A stretch of 64,000 nucleotides of DNA from Verrucomicrobiaceae bacterium (GTDB lineage: Bacteria; Verrucomicrobiota; Verrucomicrobiia; Verrucomicrobiales; Akkermansiaceae), in NCBI GenBank assembly GCA_027491155.1, contig JAIXWR010000042.1:310001-374000 (forward strand). Reading direction: 5' to 3'. Both the position numbers and the translations under genes were made by a program. The notes under the pieces are model-generated. The model saw only the letters and a list, made by a program, of their open reading frames with translations, did no database searches and was not told the DNA's origin. Shown here one piece after another: positions 8,714 through 17,075 of the stretch (within the stretch, counting starts at the first letter, position 1; each line of letters starts with the position of its first letter).

Positions 8714-9337
8714 ATGACCGACTGGGACGAACTTTGGCAGAAGAACGAGACCCCTTGGGACAAGGGCTACGGCGCGCCGCCGTTGACCGAGTATCTCGAA
8801 GTTGCGGGCGACGAGTTGCGCCACGCCCGGCGGGTCCTCGTGCCGGGCTGCGGCAGCGGCCACGATGTCCGTGAACTGGCGGCCCGGGGGATCGGCGCGA
8901 CGGGCCTGGACCTTTCGGAGACCGCCATCGCCCGGGCCCGGGCCCATGCTCCGGCCGGCAACGAGGACTATGTTTGCGGCAGCCTGTTCGATGCGGAATG
9001 GCGGATCGGCCGGGAGTTCGGCGCGGTGTGGGAGCACACGTGCTTTTGCGCGATCGATCCGTCGATGCGGCCTGCCTACGCGCGGGCCATCTCGGAGATC
9101 CTGATGCCGGGCGGCCATCTGGTCGGCTTGTTTTTCCTCACGCCGTGGGATCCCGGCGAGGAGGCGGTGGGCCCGCCTTTCGCGTCGTCGCGCGAGGAGA
9201 TCGTGTCGCTGTTTTCCCCGTGGTTCGAGCTCCGTGGCGAGCGGGTGCCGGGCCGCGCCTACCCCGGGAGGGAAGGCCGGGAGTGGCTGGCGGTGTTCGA
9301 GCGCCGCAATCGCGCCAACCCCGGTGTTGCGGAATAG
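8714..9337 (+). CDS. TPMT-like SAM-dependent methyltransferase
   Basis: Predicted 207 aa, the usual length of thiopurine S-methyltransferase-like enzymes. The N-terminus (WDELWQKNETPWDKGYGAPP) is typical of the family. Motif I, VLVPGCGSGHDV, at residues 41-52 binds S-adenosylmethionine. GLDLSETAIARARA follows as motif II, and EHTCFCAI marks the post-motif region common to TPMT/halide methyltransferases. Substrate cannot be told: thiols, thiopurines, tellurite/selenite or halides are known for relatives. It starts 4 nt after the membrane-protein gene, so is probably co-transcribed, without an obvious functional link. Confidence 0.85.
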   Translation: MTDWDELWQKNETPWDKGYGAPPLTEYLEVAGDELRHARRVLVPGCGSGHDVRELAARGIGATGLDLSETAIARARAHAPAGNEDYVCGSLFDAEWRIGREFGAVWEHTCFCAIDPSMRPAYARAISEILMPGGHLVGLFFLTPWDPGEEAVGPPFASSREEIVSLFSPWFELRGERVPGRAYPGREGREWLAVFERRNRANPGVAE

Positions 9338-9355
9338 CGGACGCCTGCCTAGAGT
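9327..9355 (+). promoter_or_regulatory. promoter of the HtrA-like protease pair
   Basis: TTGCGG at 9327-9332 and TAGAGT at 9350-9355, spacer 17 nt, lying over the end of the methyltransferase gene. Transcription would begin near 9362, about 10 nt before the ATG at 9373 and almost on an in-frame GTG at 9361. The gene may therefore be leaderless. Confidence 0.5.
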
Positions 9356-9372
9356 TCCCCGTGATCGCCCGC

Positions 9373-10365
9373 ATGAGGCCCATTTCCACCGCCCTGTCCG
9401 CCCCGCTGCTGGCGTGCCTGCTTCTTTCGCCCGCCGGCGCGGATGTCCGCCGTCCCACGGTGAACGACAAGAAGGCGCCGGAAGGGCGGCAGGATCTCGA
9501 GGTCATCCAGAAGCACCTGCTCGAGACGCTTCCGGCGAGCCGCAAGGCCACGGTCTGCATCGATCTCGGGGAAGGCTCCGGCAGCGGCGTGGTGATTTCG
9601 CCCGACGGCCTGATCCTCACCGCCGCGCACGTCACCGGCGGCGTGGGCAAGGAGTTCACCGTGGTCTTCGAGGACGGCAGGAAGGTGAAGGCCGAATCGC
9701 TGGGTCTCGTGGCTTCGAGCGATTGCGCGATGGCGAAGATCACCGAGGAGGGCACCTGGCCGCATGTCGAGGTCGACCGCGAGGACAGCTCGAAGCTCGG
9801 CGACTGGGTTTACTCGCTGGGCCACTCCGGCGGCTTCGACAAGGAGCGCGGCGTGGTCGTCCGGCTCGGCCGGCTGGTGCAGGTCAAGGACGACACGGTG
9901 CAGTCCGATTGCTCGCTGATCGGCGGCGATTCCGGCGGTCCCTTGTTCGATCTCACCGGCAAGCTCATCGGCATCCACTCGCGGGTGGACGGCAGCCTCC
10001 AGGTCAACATGCACGTGCCGGTCCGCGAGTTCCTCAAGAACTGGGACGGCATGCTGAAGAGCGAGTTCATCGGCGAAGGGCCCTTTGCCAAGAAGCCGGA
10101 GAAGGGGAAGGGATTCCTCGGGGTCGGCACCGAGCCGCGGCCGGAGGGCGGCTTGAACGTCGACAAGGTGGGCCGCGAGTCGCCCGCCGAGAAAGCCGGC
10201 CTCAAGAAAGGCGACGTGCTGCTCAAGATGGACGGCATCGAGCTGACCACCAAGGAGCAGTTCCAGGATCTCCTCAAGGAAAAGGCCCCCGACGACCGGG
10301 TGGCCTTGGAATTGCTCCGCGAAGGAAAGACCGAAACCCTCACCCTGCGCCTCGGTGAACGCTAA
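9373..10365 (+). CDS. HtrA/DegP-like S1C serine protease with one PDZ domain
   Basis: Predicted 330 aa. Signal peptide 1-23 directs it to the periplasm. The trypsin-like domain (about 55-235) keeps a full triad: His86 in TAAHVTGG, Asp117 in SSDCAM, Ser187 in GGDSGGPLF. A PDZ domain fills about 245-330 (GFLGVGTEPR, then GDVLLKMDGIEL). One PDZ only, so more DegS-like than DegP-like in layout, but without a clear N-terminal anchor. Role: periplasmic quality control, by family knowledge. The next gene overlaps it by 11 nt and encodes a catalytically dead relative. A GTG at 9361 is an alternative start. Confidence 0.88.
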   Translation: MRPISTALSAPLLACLLLSPAGADVRRPTVNDKKAPEGRQDLEVIQKHLLETLPASRKATVCIDLGEGSGSGVVISPDGLILTAAHVTGGVGKEFTVVFEDGRKVKAESLGLVASSDCAMAKITEEGTWPHVEVDREDSSKLGDWVYSLGHSGGFDKERGVVVRLGRLVQVKDDTVQSDCSLIGGDSGGPLFDLTGKLIGIHSRVDGSLQVNMHVPVREFLKNWDGMLKSEFIGEGPFAKKPEKGKGFLGVGTEPRPEGGLNVDKVGRESPAEKAGLKKGDVLLKMDGIELTTKEQFQDLLKEKAPDDRVALELLREGKTETLTLRLGER

Positions 10366-11365
10366 GCGATTTCTTCCCGCCGCCCTGTTGCTGGCCACCG
10401 CCGTCCCGCTGCCGTCGGCCCAGACCCTGGAAGCCACCTACCGCATGACCGGTCCGGCCGTGCATGCCTCGTTCGAATCCGTGCGTCAGGTCCTCCAGTC
10501 GAGCAGCGCCGTGATCCAGCGCGGCCGCAAGGAGATCGTCTACGGCACGGTGGTCTCGCCCGACGGACACATCCTGACCAAGGCCAGCGAGCTGGGCGAC
10601 ATCGAAGGGCTCAGCGTCACCGTCGGCGACAAGACCTACGAGGCCCCGGTGAAGCTCGCGGAAGATCCCGCCTGGGACGTCGCGCTGCTCAAGATCGAGG
10701 CCTCGGGGCTGGTTCCGGTTTCGCTGGATTCGGATGCCGCCGAACCGGAGCGCGGGGTCTGGGTGGTGGCCAACGGCGCGACCAGCAAGACCCGCCGCCG
10801 CAGCCAGATCGGCATCATTGCCGCCACGGCCCGCGAGATCGAGCCGGCGGGCGGCGCGGTGCTCGGAGTCACGATCGAGGAGAAATCGAAGAAGCTCATG
10901 ATCACCGAGGTCCACGAAAAGAGCGGCGCGGAAGCGGCCGGCGTGGAAGTCGGCGACCGCATCCTCGCCGCGGCCGGCCAGACGGTCGAGGACCGCGAGG
11001 CGCTCGGCAAGATCGTCGGCAAGCTGCGGGTGGGCGAGGACCTCGACTTGAAAGTGGAGCGCAAGGGCAAGCCGATCGATCTCAAGGTGCGGCTGGCCGG
11101 CAGGGCCGACCTCTTCGGCGAGGAAATGACCCGCAACGACATGATGAGCGGCCGCGTTTCCAAGCGCCGCAGCGGTTTCCCGCGGGTCATCCAGCACGAC
11201 GTCATCGGCAACGCCGCGACGATGGGCGGCCCCTTGCTCGACCTCGACGGCCGCTGCCTCGGCATGAACATCGCGCGGGCGACCCGCTGCGAGACCTTCG
11301 CCATCCCCGCGGCGGAGCTGCGCGGCCTGGCCGAGCGGATGATCGCGCAATCCGCCGGCCGTTGA
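10355..11365 (+). CDS. S1C pseudoprotease with a PDZ domain inserted in the protease fold
   Basis: Predicted 336 aa from GTG 10355, overlapping the upstream protease gene by 11 nt. Signal peptide 1-22. The first protease lobe (about 55-165) has VSPDGHILTKAS where HtrA has TAAH, so the catalytic His is replaced by Ser78. Asp108 (AWDVALLK) remains. A PDZ domain (about 169-248, with AGVEVGDRILAAAGQ) comes next, and only then the strand with the nucleophile region, GNAATMGGPLLD, where Met290 replaces the Ser. So the protein is predicted inactive and its PDZ sits between the two lobe segments instead of at the C-terminus. Co-expression with an active protease suggests a regulatory or substrate-adaptor subunit (inference). 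Convergent with the photolyase gene, 2 nt apart. Confidence 0.75.
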   Translation: MNAKRFLPAALLLATAVPLPSAQTLEATYRMTGPAVHASFESVRQVLQSSSAVIQRGRKEIVYGTVVSPDGHILTKASELGDIEGLSVTVGDKTYEAPVKLAEDPAWDVALLKIEASGLVPVSLDSDAAEPERGVWVVANGATSKTRRRSQIGIIAATAREIEPAGGAVLGVTIEEKSKKLMITEVHEKSGAEAAGVEVGDRILAAAGQTVEDREALGKIVGKLRVGEDLDLKVERKGKPIDLKVRLAGRADLFGEEMTRNDMMSGRVSKRRSGFPRVIQHDVIGNAATMGGPLLDLDGRCLGMNIARATRCETFAIPAAELRGLAERMIAQSAGR

Positions 11366-11367
11366 CG

Positions 11368-12783
11368 TCAGCGTTCGCGGTGCTTCTTGAACATCGCCAG
11401 CGTGCGGTCGCGTTCGACCGCATGATCGACGCAAGGCAGGGGGTAGCCCGGAACCAGCGGCCGGCCGTCCTTCGGGGCCTCGTGCAGCAGGGCGGCGGGA
11501 ACTTTCTCCAGCTCCGGCACCCAGCGCTTGATGTAAACGCCCTGCGGGTCGTGGCGCTTCGACTGCGACCACGGGTTCTGGATCCGGAAATACGGAGCGG
11601 CATCCGCCCCGGTGCCGGCGCTCCATTGCCAGCCGCCGTTGTTCGATGCGATCTCGCCGTCGATCAGATGCTGCATGAAGAACTGCTCGCCGAGCCGCCA
11701 GTCGACGTGCAGGTCCTTGGTCAGGAACATCGCGACGATCATCCGCAGCCGGTTGTGCATGTGGCCGGTCGCCAGCAGCTCGCGGATCCCGGCATCGACC
11801 AGCGGGAAGCCGGTGCGCCCCTGCTTCCAGGCCTCGAAGTTCTCGTCGGGCTCCTGCCAGGCGAGTCCGCGCCAATCGGGGCTGAACTCGTTCTCCAGCA
11901 CATGGGGAAAGTGCCACAGGATGGCCATGTAGAATTCGCGCCAGGCCAGTTCCTTGATGAAGGTGTCGATCCCCGTGCGGGCGCTTTCCGAGGTGCTTTC
12001 GGCACGCGCTTTCATCGCCTTGGCGTAAACGGTCCGCGGTGAAAGCAGGCCGAAGCGCAGGTCCTGGGACAGCCGCGTGGTGCCGCTTTCGGCCGGCAGG
12101 TCGCGCTTGAGCTGGTAGTTCTGGATCTTCCCTGCGACCGCCGCCTTGAGCCGTTCGTGCGCCGCGCGTTCGCCGGCTTCCACCAGCGAGGCGTCGGTTT
12201 CCTGCAGCCCCCAGTGCGAGTTGTCCGGCAGCGGCAGCGAGGTCACCCCGGCCGGCGTGTTCAGCAGGCCCGGCTTGGGCAGCGGCTGAGGCTTCTCCAG
12301 CGAAAGCCAGTTCCGGCTGTAAGGCGTGTAAACCCGGTAGGGCCTGCCGTCCTGGGTCAGCACTTCGGCCGGGCCGTGCAAGGTGACGTCGTGGTGGCCG
12401 TGGCAGGCGATCCCGAGGCGCTGCGCCATCGCCTCGACCTTCGCCTCCATCGCCAGGCCGAAACGGTCGGGATCCCGGTTGAAATGGAGCGCGTCCGCCC
12501 CGCTTTCCACGATCAGCCGCTCCAGCGCATCGTCGGCGGCCCCGGAGCGCAGCACGAGTCGGCCTTGCAGGGTTTCCAGATTTTTCGCCAGCGATTCCAG
12601 ACTGCGGCAAAGGAAGGCCTGCCGCTTCGGGCCCGTCCACCGGTGCGCGCCTTTCCAGTCGCTTACGATGTAAACCGGCAGCACCCGTTCGGAAGACGAC
12701 GCCGCGGCGTGGAGGGCGCTGTTGTCGAGGATCCGCAGGTCGCGGCGGAACCAGTGGATCGCAAGTTTCGCGGGGGAAGGCAT
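11368..12783 (-). CDS. phrB: deoxyribodipyrimidine photo-lyase (class I)
   Basis: Predicted 471 aa, normal for class I CPD photolyases. The N-terminal alpha/beta antenna-binding domain starts with IHWFRRDLRILDN. The C-terminal FAD domain carries WREFYMAILWHFP, GRTGFPLVDAGIREL, TGHMHNRLRMIVAMFLTKDL, DGEIASNNGGWQW and WSQSKRHDPQGVYIKRW, all signature segments. It repairs UV-induced cyclobutane pyrimidine dimers in the cytoplasm using blue light. ATG 12783 is preceded by AGGGGA on the minus strand; a TTG at 12795 is a weaker option. A monocistronic gene, with the AP2-like gene about 50 nt upstream on the same strand. Confidence 0.95.
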   Translation of the reverse strand: MPSPAKLAIHWFRRDLRILDNSALHAAASSSERVLPVYIVSDWKGAHRWTGPKRQAFLCRSLESLAKNLETLQGRLVLRSGAADDALERLIVESGADALHFNRDPDRFGLAMEAKVEAMAQRLGIACHGHHDVTLHGPAEVLTQDGRPYRVYTPYSRNWLSLEKPQPLPKPGLLNTPAGVTSLPLPDNSHWGLQETDASLVEAGERAAHERLKAAVAGKIQNYQLKRDLPAESGTTRLSQDLRFGLLSPRTVYAKAMKARAESTSESARTGIDTFIKELAWREFYMAILWHFPHVLENEFSPDWRGLAWQEPDENFEAWKQGRTGFPLVDAGIRELLATGHMHNRLRMIVAMFLTKDLHVDWRLGEQFFMQHLIDGEIASNNGGWQWSAGTGADAAPYFRIQNPWSQSKRHDPQGVYIKRWVPELEKVPAALLHEAPKDGRPLVPGYPLPCVDHAVERDRTLAMFKKHRER

Positions 12784-12832
12784 TTCCCCTACCAAAGCCT
12801 CCCGTCACCCTGGCGCAAGCCGGCTGACGCGA

Positions 12833-13120
12833 TCAGGCGCCGCCCAGCATCTTTTCCGCCTTCTTCACCGTCATGTTGCTGAGCTTGCCGTTCACGCGCT
12901 TGGCGCCGTCCAGCAGGGTCTTCAGCTCGGCCAGGGTGGCTTCCGCCACCTCGAGGGCTTTGCGCCCCCCGCCGTACTGCTTGTCGGAGAAATACTTGGT
13001 GAACGTCACGCCGCCGCGGCTGAGGCAAAGGCGCCAGCCTTGGAACGCGGTGTTCTCGTAGGTGAACCGGGTCAGGTTGCGCTTCGATTTCATGGAGGGG
13101 GCATTTTCGAGAGCATTCAT
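12833..13120 (-). CDS. small AP2/ERF-like DNA-binding domain protein
   Basis: Predicted 95 aa. Residues about 17-50 (FQGWRLCLSRGGVTFTKYFS, then DKQYGG, then a KAL helix) resemble the three-stranded sheet plus helix of bacterial AP2/ERF domains, which bind DNA and are best known from homing endonucleases and phage integrases. Here the domain stands alone with a basic C-terminal extension. The start at 13120 is chosen because AAGGTG precedes it by a few bases; the frame is open to 13192 but that part shows no conserved pattern. No nuclease or integrase domain is present. It could be a free-standing regulator or a remnant. The family call is by visual resemblance. Confidence 0.6.
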   Translation of the reverse strand: MNALENAPSMKSKRNLTRFTYENTAFQGWRLCLSRGGVTFTKYFSDKQYGGGRKALEVAEATLAELKTLLDGAKRVNGKLSNMTVKKAEKMLGGA

Positions 13121-13315
13121 GGGGCACCTTGCCACGGCTTTGACGGGATGGCCACACGATTTTTCCTTGGGAAATGTTAGAAGTCGCCTCATGAGGCAGG
13201 TTTCCGGGCGTCGGAGCGGCTTCTTTCGGACGGGAAAAAATTCGTTGCCAATGCCGGGTCGATCTCCTTTAGTCCCCGCCCCGCGAGCCCCGCAAAGCTG
13301 CCGTCGGTCCTCCGG

Positions 13316-13338
13316 ACACCCCGCGAAAGCGCCGGTGT
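13316..13338 (+). promoter_or_regulatory. GNRA-capped hairpin in the rpoA leader
   Basis: ACACC (13316-13320) pairs with GGTGT (13334-13338), and CGC (13322-13324) pairs with GCG (13329-13331) around a GAAA tetraloop. A purine-rich AGGAGGG follows at 13348-13354, 23 nt before the ATG, too far to be an ordinary Shine-Dalgarno unless folding brings it closer. A translational-control leader for rpoA-rplQ is possible. Upstream, TTGCCA at 13245-13250 with TTTAGT at 13268-13273 is the best promoter candidate. Confidence 0.35.
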
Positions 13339-13377
13339 CGCGCTCGCAGGAGGGTAACCCGGCTACTGAAACACCCC

Positions 13378-14460
13378 ATGTCCGCCACCAAACTCGCTCG
13401 ATTCGAGCTCCCCAACCGCCTCGTCAAGCACGAGGACACCGCCACCGAGACCTACGCCCAGTTCACCGCCGAGCCTTTCGAGCGCGGCTACGGGCACACC
13501 CTCGGCAACTCGCTCCGCCGCGTGCTGCTCGGCTCCCTCGAAGGCGCCGCCATCACCTCCGTCCGCATCGCCGGCGTGCAGCATGAATTCTCCAGCCTCC
13601 CCGGCGTGGTCGAAGATGTCACCGACATCGTGCTGAACCTCAAGAAGGTGAAGTTCCTCCACCACGACAAGGAGCCCCGCATCCTCACCATCAAGGTCGA
13701 GAAGGAAGGCGTGATCACCGCCGGCGACATCCAGGGCGACAACATCTACGAAGTGGTCAACAAGGACCAGGTCATCTGCACCCTCGACAAGAAGGTGAAG
13801 TTCGACTGCGAGTTCGAAGTCCGCGTCGGCCGCGGCTTCTTCACCGGCGACGAGAACAAGCGCAAGGACCAGCCGATCGGCGTCATCGCCATCGACTCGA
13901 TCTTCTCGCCCGTCACCCGCGTCAAATACGCCGTCGACACCACCCGCGTCGGTCAGATGACCGACTACGACAAGCTGGTGCTCGACATCTGGACCGACGG
14001 CCGGATCACCCCGCAGGACGCGCTCCTCCAGGCATCCGCCATCCTCCGCCACCACCTGGACGTCTTCGTCAACTACGACGAGAACGCCGTGGACTTCGAG
14101 GAAGCGCCGACCGAATCCAACGAGGAGAACGCCGCCCTCAAGAAGCTTCTCAACATGTCGGTCAACGAGATCGAGCTTTCGGTCCGTGCCGCCAACTGCC
14201 TCAACAACGCGAACATCACCTCCGTCGGCCAGCTGGCCCTCAAGTCGGAGGCCGAGATGCTCAAGTACCGCAACTTCGGCAAGAAGTCGCTCAACGAGAT
14301 CAAGGACAAGCTTTCCGAACTCGGCCTCGGCCTCGGAATGTCCCTCGATCCGTCGCTCCTCTCCGGCCCGGCTCCGGCCGTGCGCGGACCGCGCCTCGGC
14401 GTGGAGGACGACGCCCCGGTGGGCCTTGCCGACCTGATCGCCCAGAACCTCGACGACTAA
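13378..14460 (+). CDS. rpoA: DNA-directed RNA polymerase subunit alpha
   Basis: Predicted 360 aa. The N-terminal dimerisation domain (about 1-235) includes [20 protein letters not shown] and the [12 protein letters not shown] region. The C-terminal domain (about 262-330) has [20 protein letters not shown] and [16 protein letters not shown], which contacts UP elements and activators. It assembles the polymerase core. In most bacteria rpoA follows rpsM-rpsK-rpsD; here the genes upstream are a photolyase and an AP2-like protein on the other strand, so this copy of the alpha operon is reduced to rpoA-rplQ. A ~100-nt structured leader precedes it. Confidence 0.97.
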   Translation: MSATKLARFELPNRLVKHEDTATETYAQFTAEPFERGYGHTLGNSLRRVLLGSLEGAAITSVRIAGVQHEFSSLPGVVEDVTDIVLNLKKVKFLHHDKEPRILTIKVEKEGVITAGDIQGDNIYEVVNKDQVICTLDKKVKFDCEFEVRVGRGFFTGDENKRKDQPIGVIAIDSIFSPVTRVKYAVDTTRVGQMTDYDKLVLDIWTDGRITPQDALLQASAILRHHLDVFVNYDENAVDFEEAPTESNEENAALKKLLNMSVNEIELSVRAANCLNNANITSVGQLALKSEAEMLKYRNFGKKSLNEIKDKLSELGLGLGMSLDPSLLSGPAPAVRGPRLGVEDDAPVGLADLIAQNLDD

Positions 14461-14480
14461 TTAAGAAAGGGACGCACCCG

Positions 14481-14984
14481 ATGAGACATCGACGCAACAC
14501 CACCAAGCTCAAGCGCACCGCCGCCCACCGGCGCTCGCTGCTTGCCAACCTCGCCTGCAGCCTGATCGAGCACGGCCGGATCCGCACCACGCTCGCCAAG
14601 GCCAAGGCCCTGCGCCCGGTCGCCGAGAAGATGATCGGACTCGGCAAGCGCGGCGACCTGCACGCCCGCCGCCAGGCCGTGGCCTTCCTCCGCCAGAAGG
14701 ACATCGCCAAGAAGCTCTTCGACGAAGTCGCCCCGCTGTCCAAGGACCGCCCGGGTGGCTACTGCCGGATCACCAAGCTCGGCGCCCGCATGACCGACTC
14801 CGCCGCGATGGCCATCATCGAGTGGGTCGACCAGCCGGCCGAGACCGAAGCCGTGGACGCCGAAGCCCCCGCCGCTGCCGCCGAGCCGGTCGCGACCGAG
14901 GAAGCTCCCGCCGCGGAAGAGGCCAAGCCCGCCAAGAAGAAGGCCACCAAGAAGGCCAAGGCGGAAGCCGCCGAAGCCGAGTGA
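14481..14984 (+). CDS. rplQ: 50S ribosomal protein L17 with an Ala/Glu/Lys-rich tail
   Basis: Predicted 167 aa. Residues 1-115 are canonical L17 ([20 protein letters not shown], then the [20 protein letters not shown] segment and [17 protein letters not shown]). The final ~50 residues are a low-complexity tail of Ala, Glu, Pro and Lys ending in [16 protein letters not shown], absent from E. coli L17 but common as lineage-specific extensions. A component of the large ribosomal subunit. It begins 20 nt after rpoA with AAGGG upstream, and a strong terminator follows 30 nt after its stop. Confidence 0.97.
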   Translation: MRHRRNTTKLKRTAAHRRSLLANLACSLIEHGRIRTTLAKAKALRPVAEKMIGLGKRGDLHARRQAVAFLRQKDIAKKLFDEVAPLSKDRPGGYCRITKLGARMTDSAAMAIIEWVDQPAETEAVDAEAPAAAAEPVATEEAPAAEEAKPAKKKATKKAKAEAAEAE

Positions 14985-15013
14985 TCGGATTCACGGTTCA
15001 ACGTTTCCAACAG

Positions 15014-15046
15014 CACCCGCCGGAGAGATCCGGCGGGTGTTTTTTT
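15014..15046 (+). terminator. rho-independent terminator of rpoA-rplQ
   Basis: A perfect 10-bp stem, CACCCGCCGG (15014-15023) with CCGGCGGGTG (15030-15039), a 6-nt loop and a run of seven T at 15040-15046. Confidence 0.93.
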
Positions 15047-15082
15047 GTTTGAAGGTTGAGCGCTTAGTCCGGGTGCCGGTCA

Positions 15083-15111
15083 TTGACCCCAGGTACACAA
15101 CTTCCTAGTGT
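15083..15111 (+). promoter_or_regulatory. promoter of the AAA ATPase/DUF4276 cassette
   Basis: TTGACC at 15083-15088 and TAGTGT at 15106-15111, spacer 17 nt. The start codon lies at 15148, leaving a leader of about 30 nt. Confidence 0.55.
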
Positions 15112-15147
15112 CCTTCAGCTTGCTTCCTTCCCCCCTCCTTTTCGCAC

Positions 15148-16350
15148 ATGAATCCCGCACCCATCACGAAGGTCATCATCAAGCGGTTCCGCAGTTTTCC
15201 CGCTGCCACGATTTCGTTCGAGAATCCACTGTTCGTGGTGGGGCGCAATGGTTCCGGCAAGAGCAACCTCGCGGATGTCTTCAGCTTTGTGTCTGAAGCC
15301 ATGATTTCTCCGTTGCAGGCGGTGTTCGACCGCCGCGGAGGCATCGCTTCCGTTCGGAACCGAAGTTCCGTGAAGAGCGCCCCACCAAACCTGGGGCTGG
15401 CTTTCGAGTTTGGTCCGTTCAATGGCACTGAAGGCGGGAGGTATGCCTTCGAAGTGAAGGCCCTGCCGAATTACGGATACAAGATCGTCCGCGAACAGTG
15501 TCTGTTGCGGAAAAAGGACGACACGCGCTGGTGGTTCGACCGCGGCGACGATTGGAGGAGCAATGCCGACGGTCTCACTCCGGCTCTGGAACCAACATCG
15601 CTCGCGCTCCCCTTGGTCGGTGGCGACGAACGATTCGCTCCGGTCTTCAGGATCCTCGGTGGGATGCGCGCGTATGCCATCGAGCCCGCAAAGTTACGGG
15701 ACATGCAGGACCCCGACAGCGGTCAGACCCTGCGGCCCGACGGCAGCAATGCGGCGAGTGTTCTGCAGGAGTTGCTTCGTGGCGATGACGCGAAGGTGCT
15801 ACGCGAGGAGATCAACCGCATCCTCGAAACCATCGTGCCGGAAACGAAATCCGTGATCCCGAAAAAGCACGGCAACAAGCTGTCCATGACCTTCTCCCAG
15901 GAATGGGGTTCGGATAAGAAGCTCACTTTCGATGCCTTCAACATGTCGGACGGCACCTTGAGGTCATTGGGACTGATCATGGCGGTTTTCCAGCGGCCGA
16001 GTCCTAGCCTGCTGGTGATTGAGGAACCGGAAGCCACCATCCACCCGGGGGCACTTGGAGCGATCCTCGATCTCATCCGCCGCGCGTCGAAGACGATGCA
16101 GGTGGTTGTCACAACCCACAGTCCCGAACTGCTCGACGCGAAGTGGGTGACCGATGAAAACCTCCGCATCGTCTCCTGGCAGGAAGGAGCTTCGCATCTT
16201 CTCATGCCGTCTGCAGCAACCCGCGAGGCGATGCGCCAGCACCTGATGGGCGCGGGCGAACTCTTGCGTTCCAACGCGCTTCATGCGGAAGACCTGTTTT
16301 CCAGCGAACAGGATCTCCGCAATGGCAACCTCTTCGAGAAGCTGGCATGA
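15148..16350 (+). CDS. AAA family ATPase (AAA_21/OLD-like, SMC-type) of a putative defence pair
   Basis: Predicted 400 aa. Opens with TKVIIKRFRSF, the usual first strand of RecF/OLD-type ATPases. Walker A GRNGSGKS is at residues 32-39; an ABC-like signature MSDGTLRSLGLIMA at 266-279; Walker B LLVIEEPE at 288-295; and the switch His at TTHS, 322-325. Residues 40-260 hold the helical insertion where OLD proteins dimerise. It lacks the C-terminal Toprim nuclease of OLD; instead the next gene, overlapping by 4 nt (ATGA), encodes a separate Toprim-like protein. The gene is visibly less GC-rich than its neighbours (about 55-60%), as expected for a transferred cassette. Relatives in OLD, Gabija and PARIS act against phage; the role here is inference. 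Confidence 0.85.
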   Translation: MNPAPITKVIIKRFRSFPAATISFENPLFVVGRNGSGKSNLADVFSFVSEAMISPLQAVFDRRGGIASVRNRSSVKSAPPNLGLAFEFGPFNGTEGGRYAFEVKALPNYGYKIVREQCLLRKKDDTRWWFDRGDDWRSNADGLTPALEPTSLALPLVGGDERFAPVFRILGGMRAYAIEPAKLRDMQDPDSGQTLRPDGSNAASVLQELLRGDDAKVLREEINRILETIVPETKSVIPKKHGNKLSMTFSQEWGSDKKLTFDAFNMSDGTLRSLGLIMAVFQRPSPSLLVIEEPEATIHPGALGAILDLIRRASKTMQVVVTTHSPELLDAKWVTDENLRIVSWQEGASHLLMPSAATREAMRQHLMGAGELLRSNALHAEDLFSSEQDLRNGNLFEKLA

Positions 16351-16979
16351 AGATCTACCCCATTGTGGAGGGGCAAGGCGAGGTCGCGGCGGCCCCAATC
16401 CTGCTCCGGCGGCTGCTTCACGATCACGCGGCTTGTTTTGAAATGGAGGTCGGCACTCCGATCCGCCGAAGCCAGTCCCAGTTCCGTTCCAAGGAGACCG
16501 TGCAGACCGCCGTCCGTCTGGCGAAACTCCAGCCACAGTGTGCCGCAATCTTGCTTTTGTTCGATGGCGACGACGATTGCCCGAAGGAACTCGCGGAAAC
16601 TGTACGCGCATGGGCATTGGAAGCGGCTGCCGGCACACCTTGCGAGGTGGTCATCGCCTATCGGGAGTATGAGACTTGGTTTGTCGCAGCCCTTGAGTCC
16701 CTGCGCGGAAGGTATGGCATCCGCAATGATGCCGCCGCTCCGGCAAACCCGGAATCCCGGCGCGATGCCAAAGGCTGGCTCGAAGATTTCATGCCACCCA
16801 CCCGCGCCTACTCGGAAACCGGAGACCAGCCCGCCATGAGCCAGATCTTCGATATGGCGCTCGCCCATCGACGCAATCGCTCGTTCCGCAAGCTCGTGAA
16901 ATCGGTCGGCGATCTGCTCGCCGCTCTCAACCAACCTCTGCCCGATTGGCCGCCTGCCGGCTGGCAGCCGGAAATCTGA
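16347..16979 (+). CDS. DUF4276 protein with Toprim-like motifs, partner of the AAA ATPase
   Basis: Predicted 210 aa. Strand one ends in IVEGQGE (residues 6-12), giving the conserved Glu of Toprim domains. LLLFDGDDD at residues 69-77 gives the acidic DxD after the third strand. This is the metal-binding pattern of OLD-family nucleases and of PARIS AriB-like effectors. The ATG overlaps the ATPase stop (ATGA), so the two are translationally coupled and probably form one complex with the ATPase as sensor. DUF4276 proteins are commonly found beside AAA_21 ATPases. Nuclease activity is not proven by sequence. Low GC like its partner; neighbours are unrelated housekeeping and iron-transport genes. 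Confidence 0.8.
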   Translation: MKIYPIVEGQGEVAAAPILLRRLLHDHAACFEMEVGTPIRRSQSQFRSKETVQTAVRLAKLQPQCAAILLLFDGDDDCPKELAETVRAWALEAAAGTPCEVVIAYREYETWFVAALESLRGRYGIRNDAAAPANPESRRDAKGWLEDFMPPTRAYSETGDQPAMSQIFDMALAHRRNRSFRKLVKSVGDLLAALNQPLPDWPPAGWQPEI

Positions 16980-17075
16980 TTTCTCCACTCGCCAACCCAT
17001 GTCTTCCAAGAAGACCAACTTCGCGAGAACGGGGATTTCAGGACGCGATCAGGAGTTGCAGCGCCGGAAGCACCC

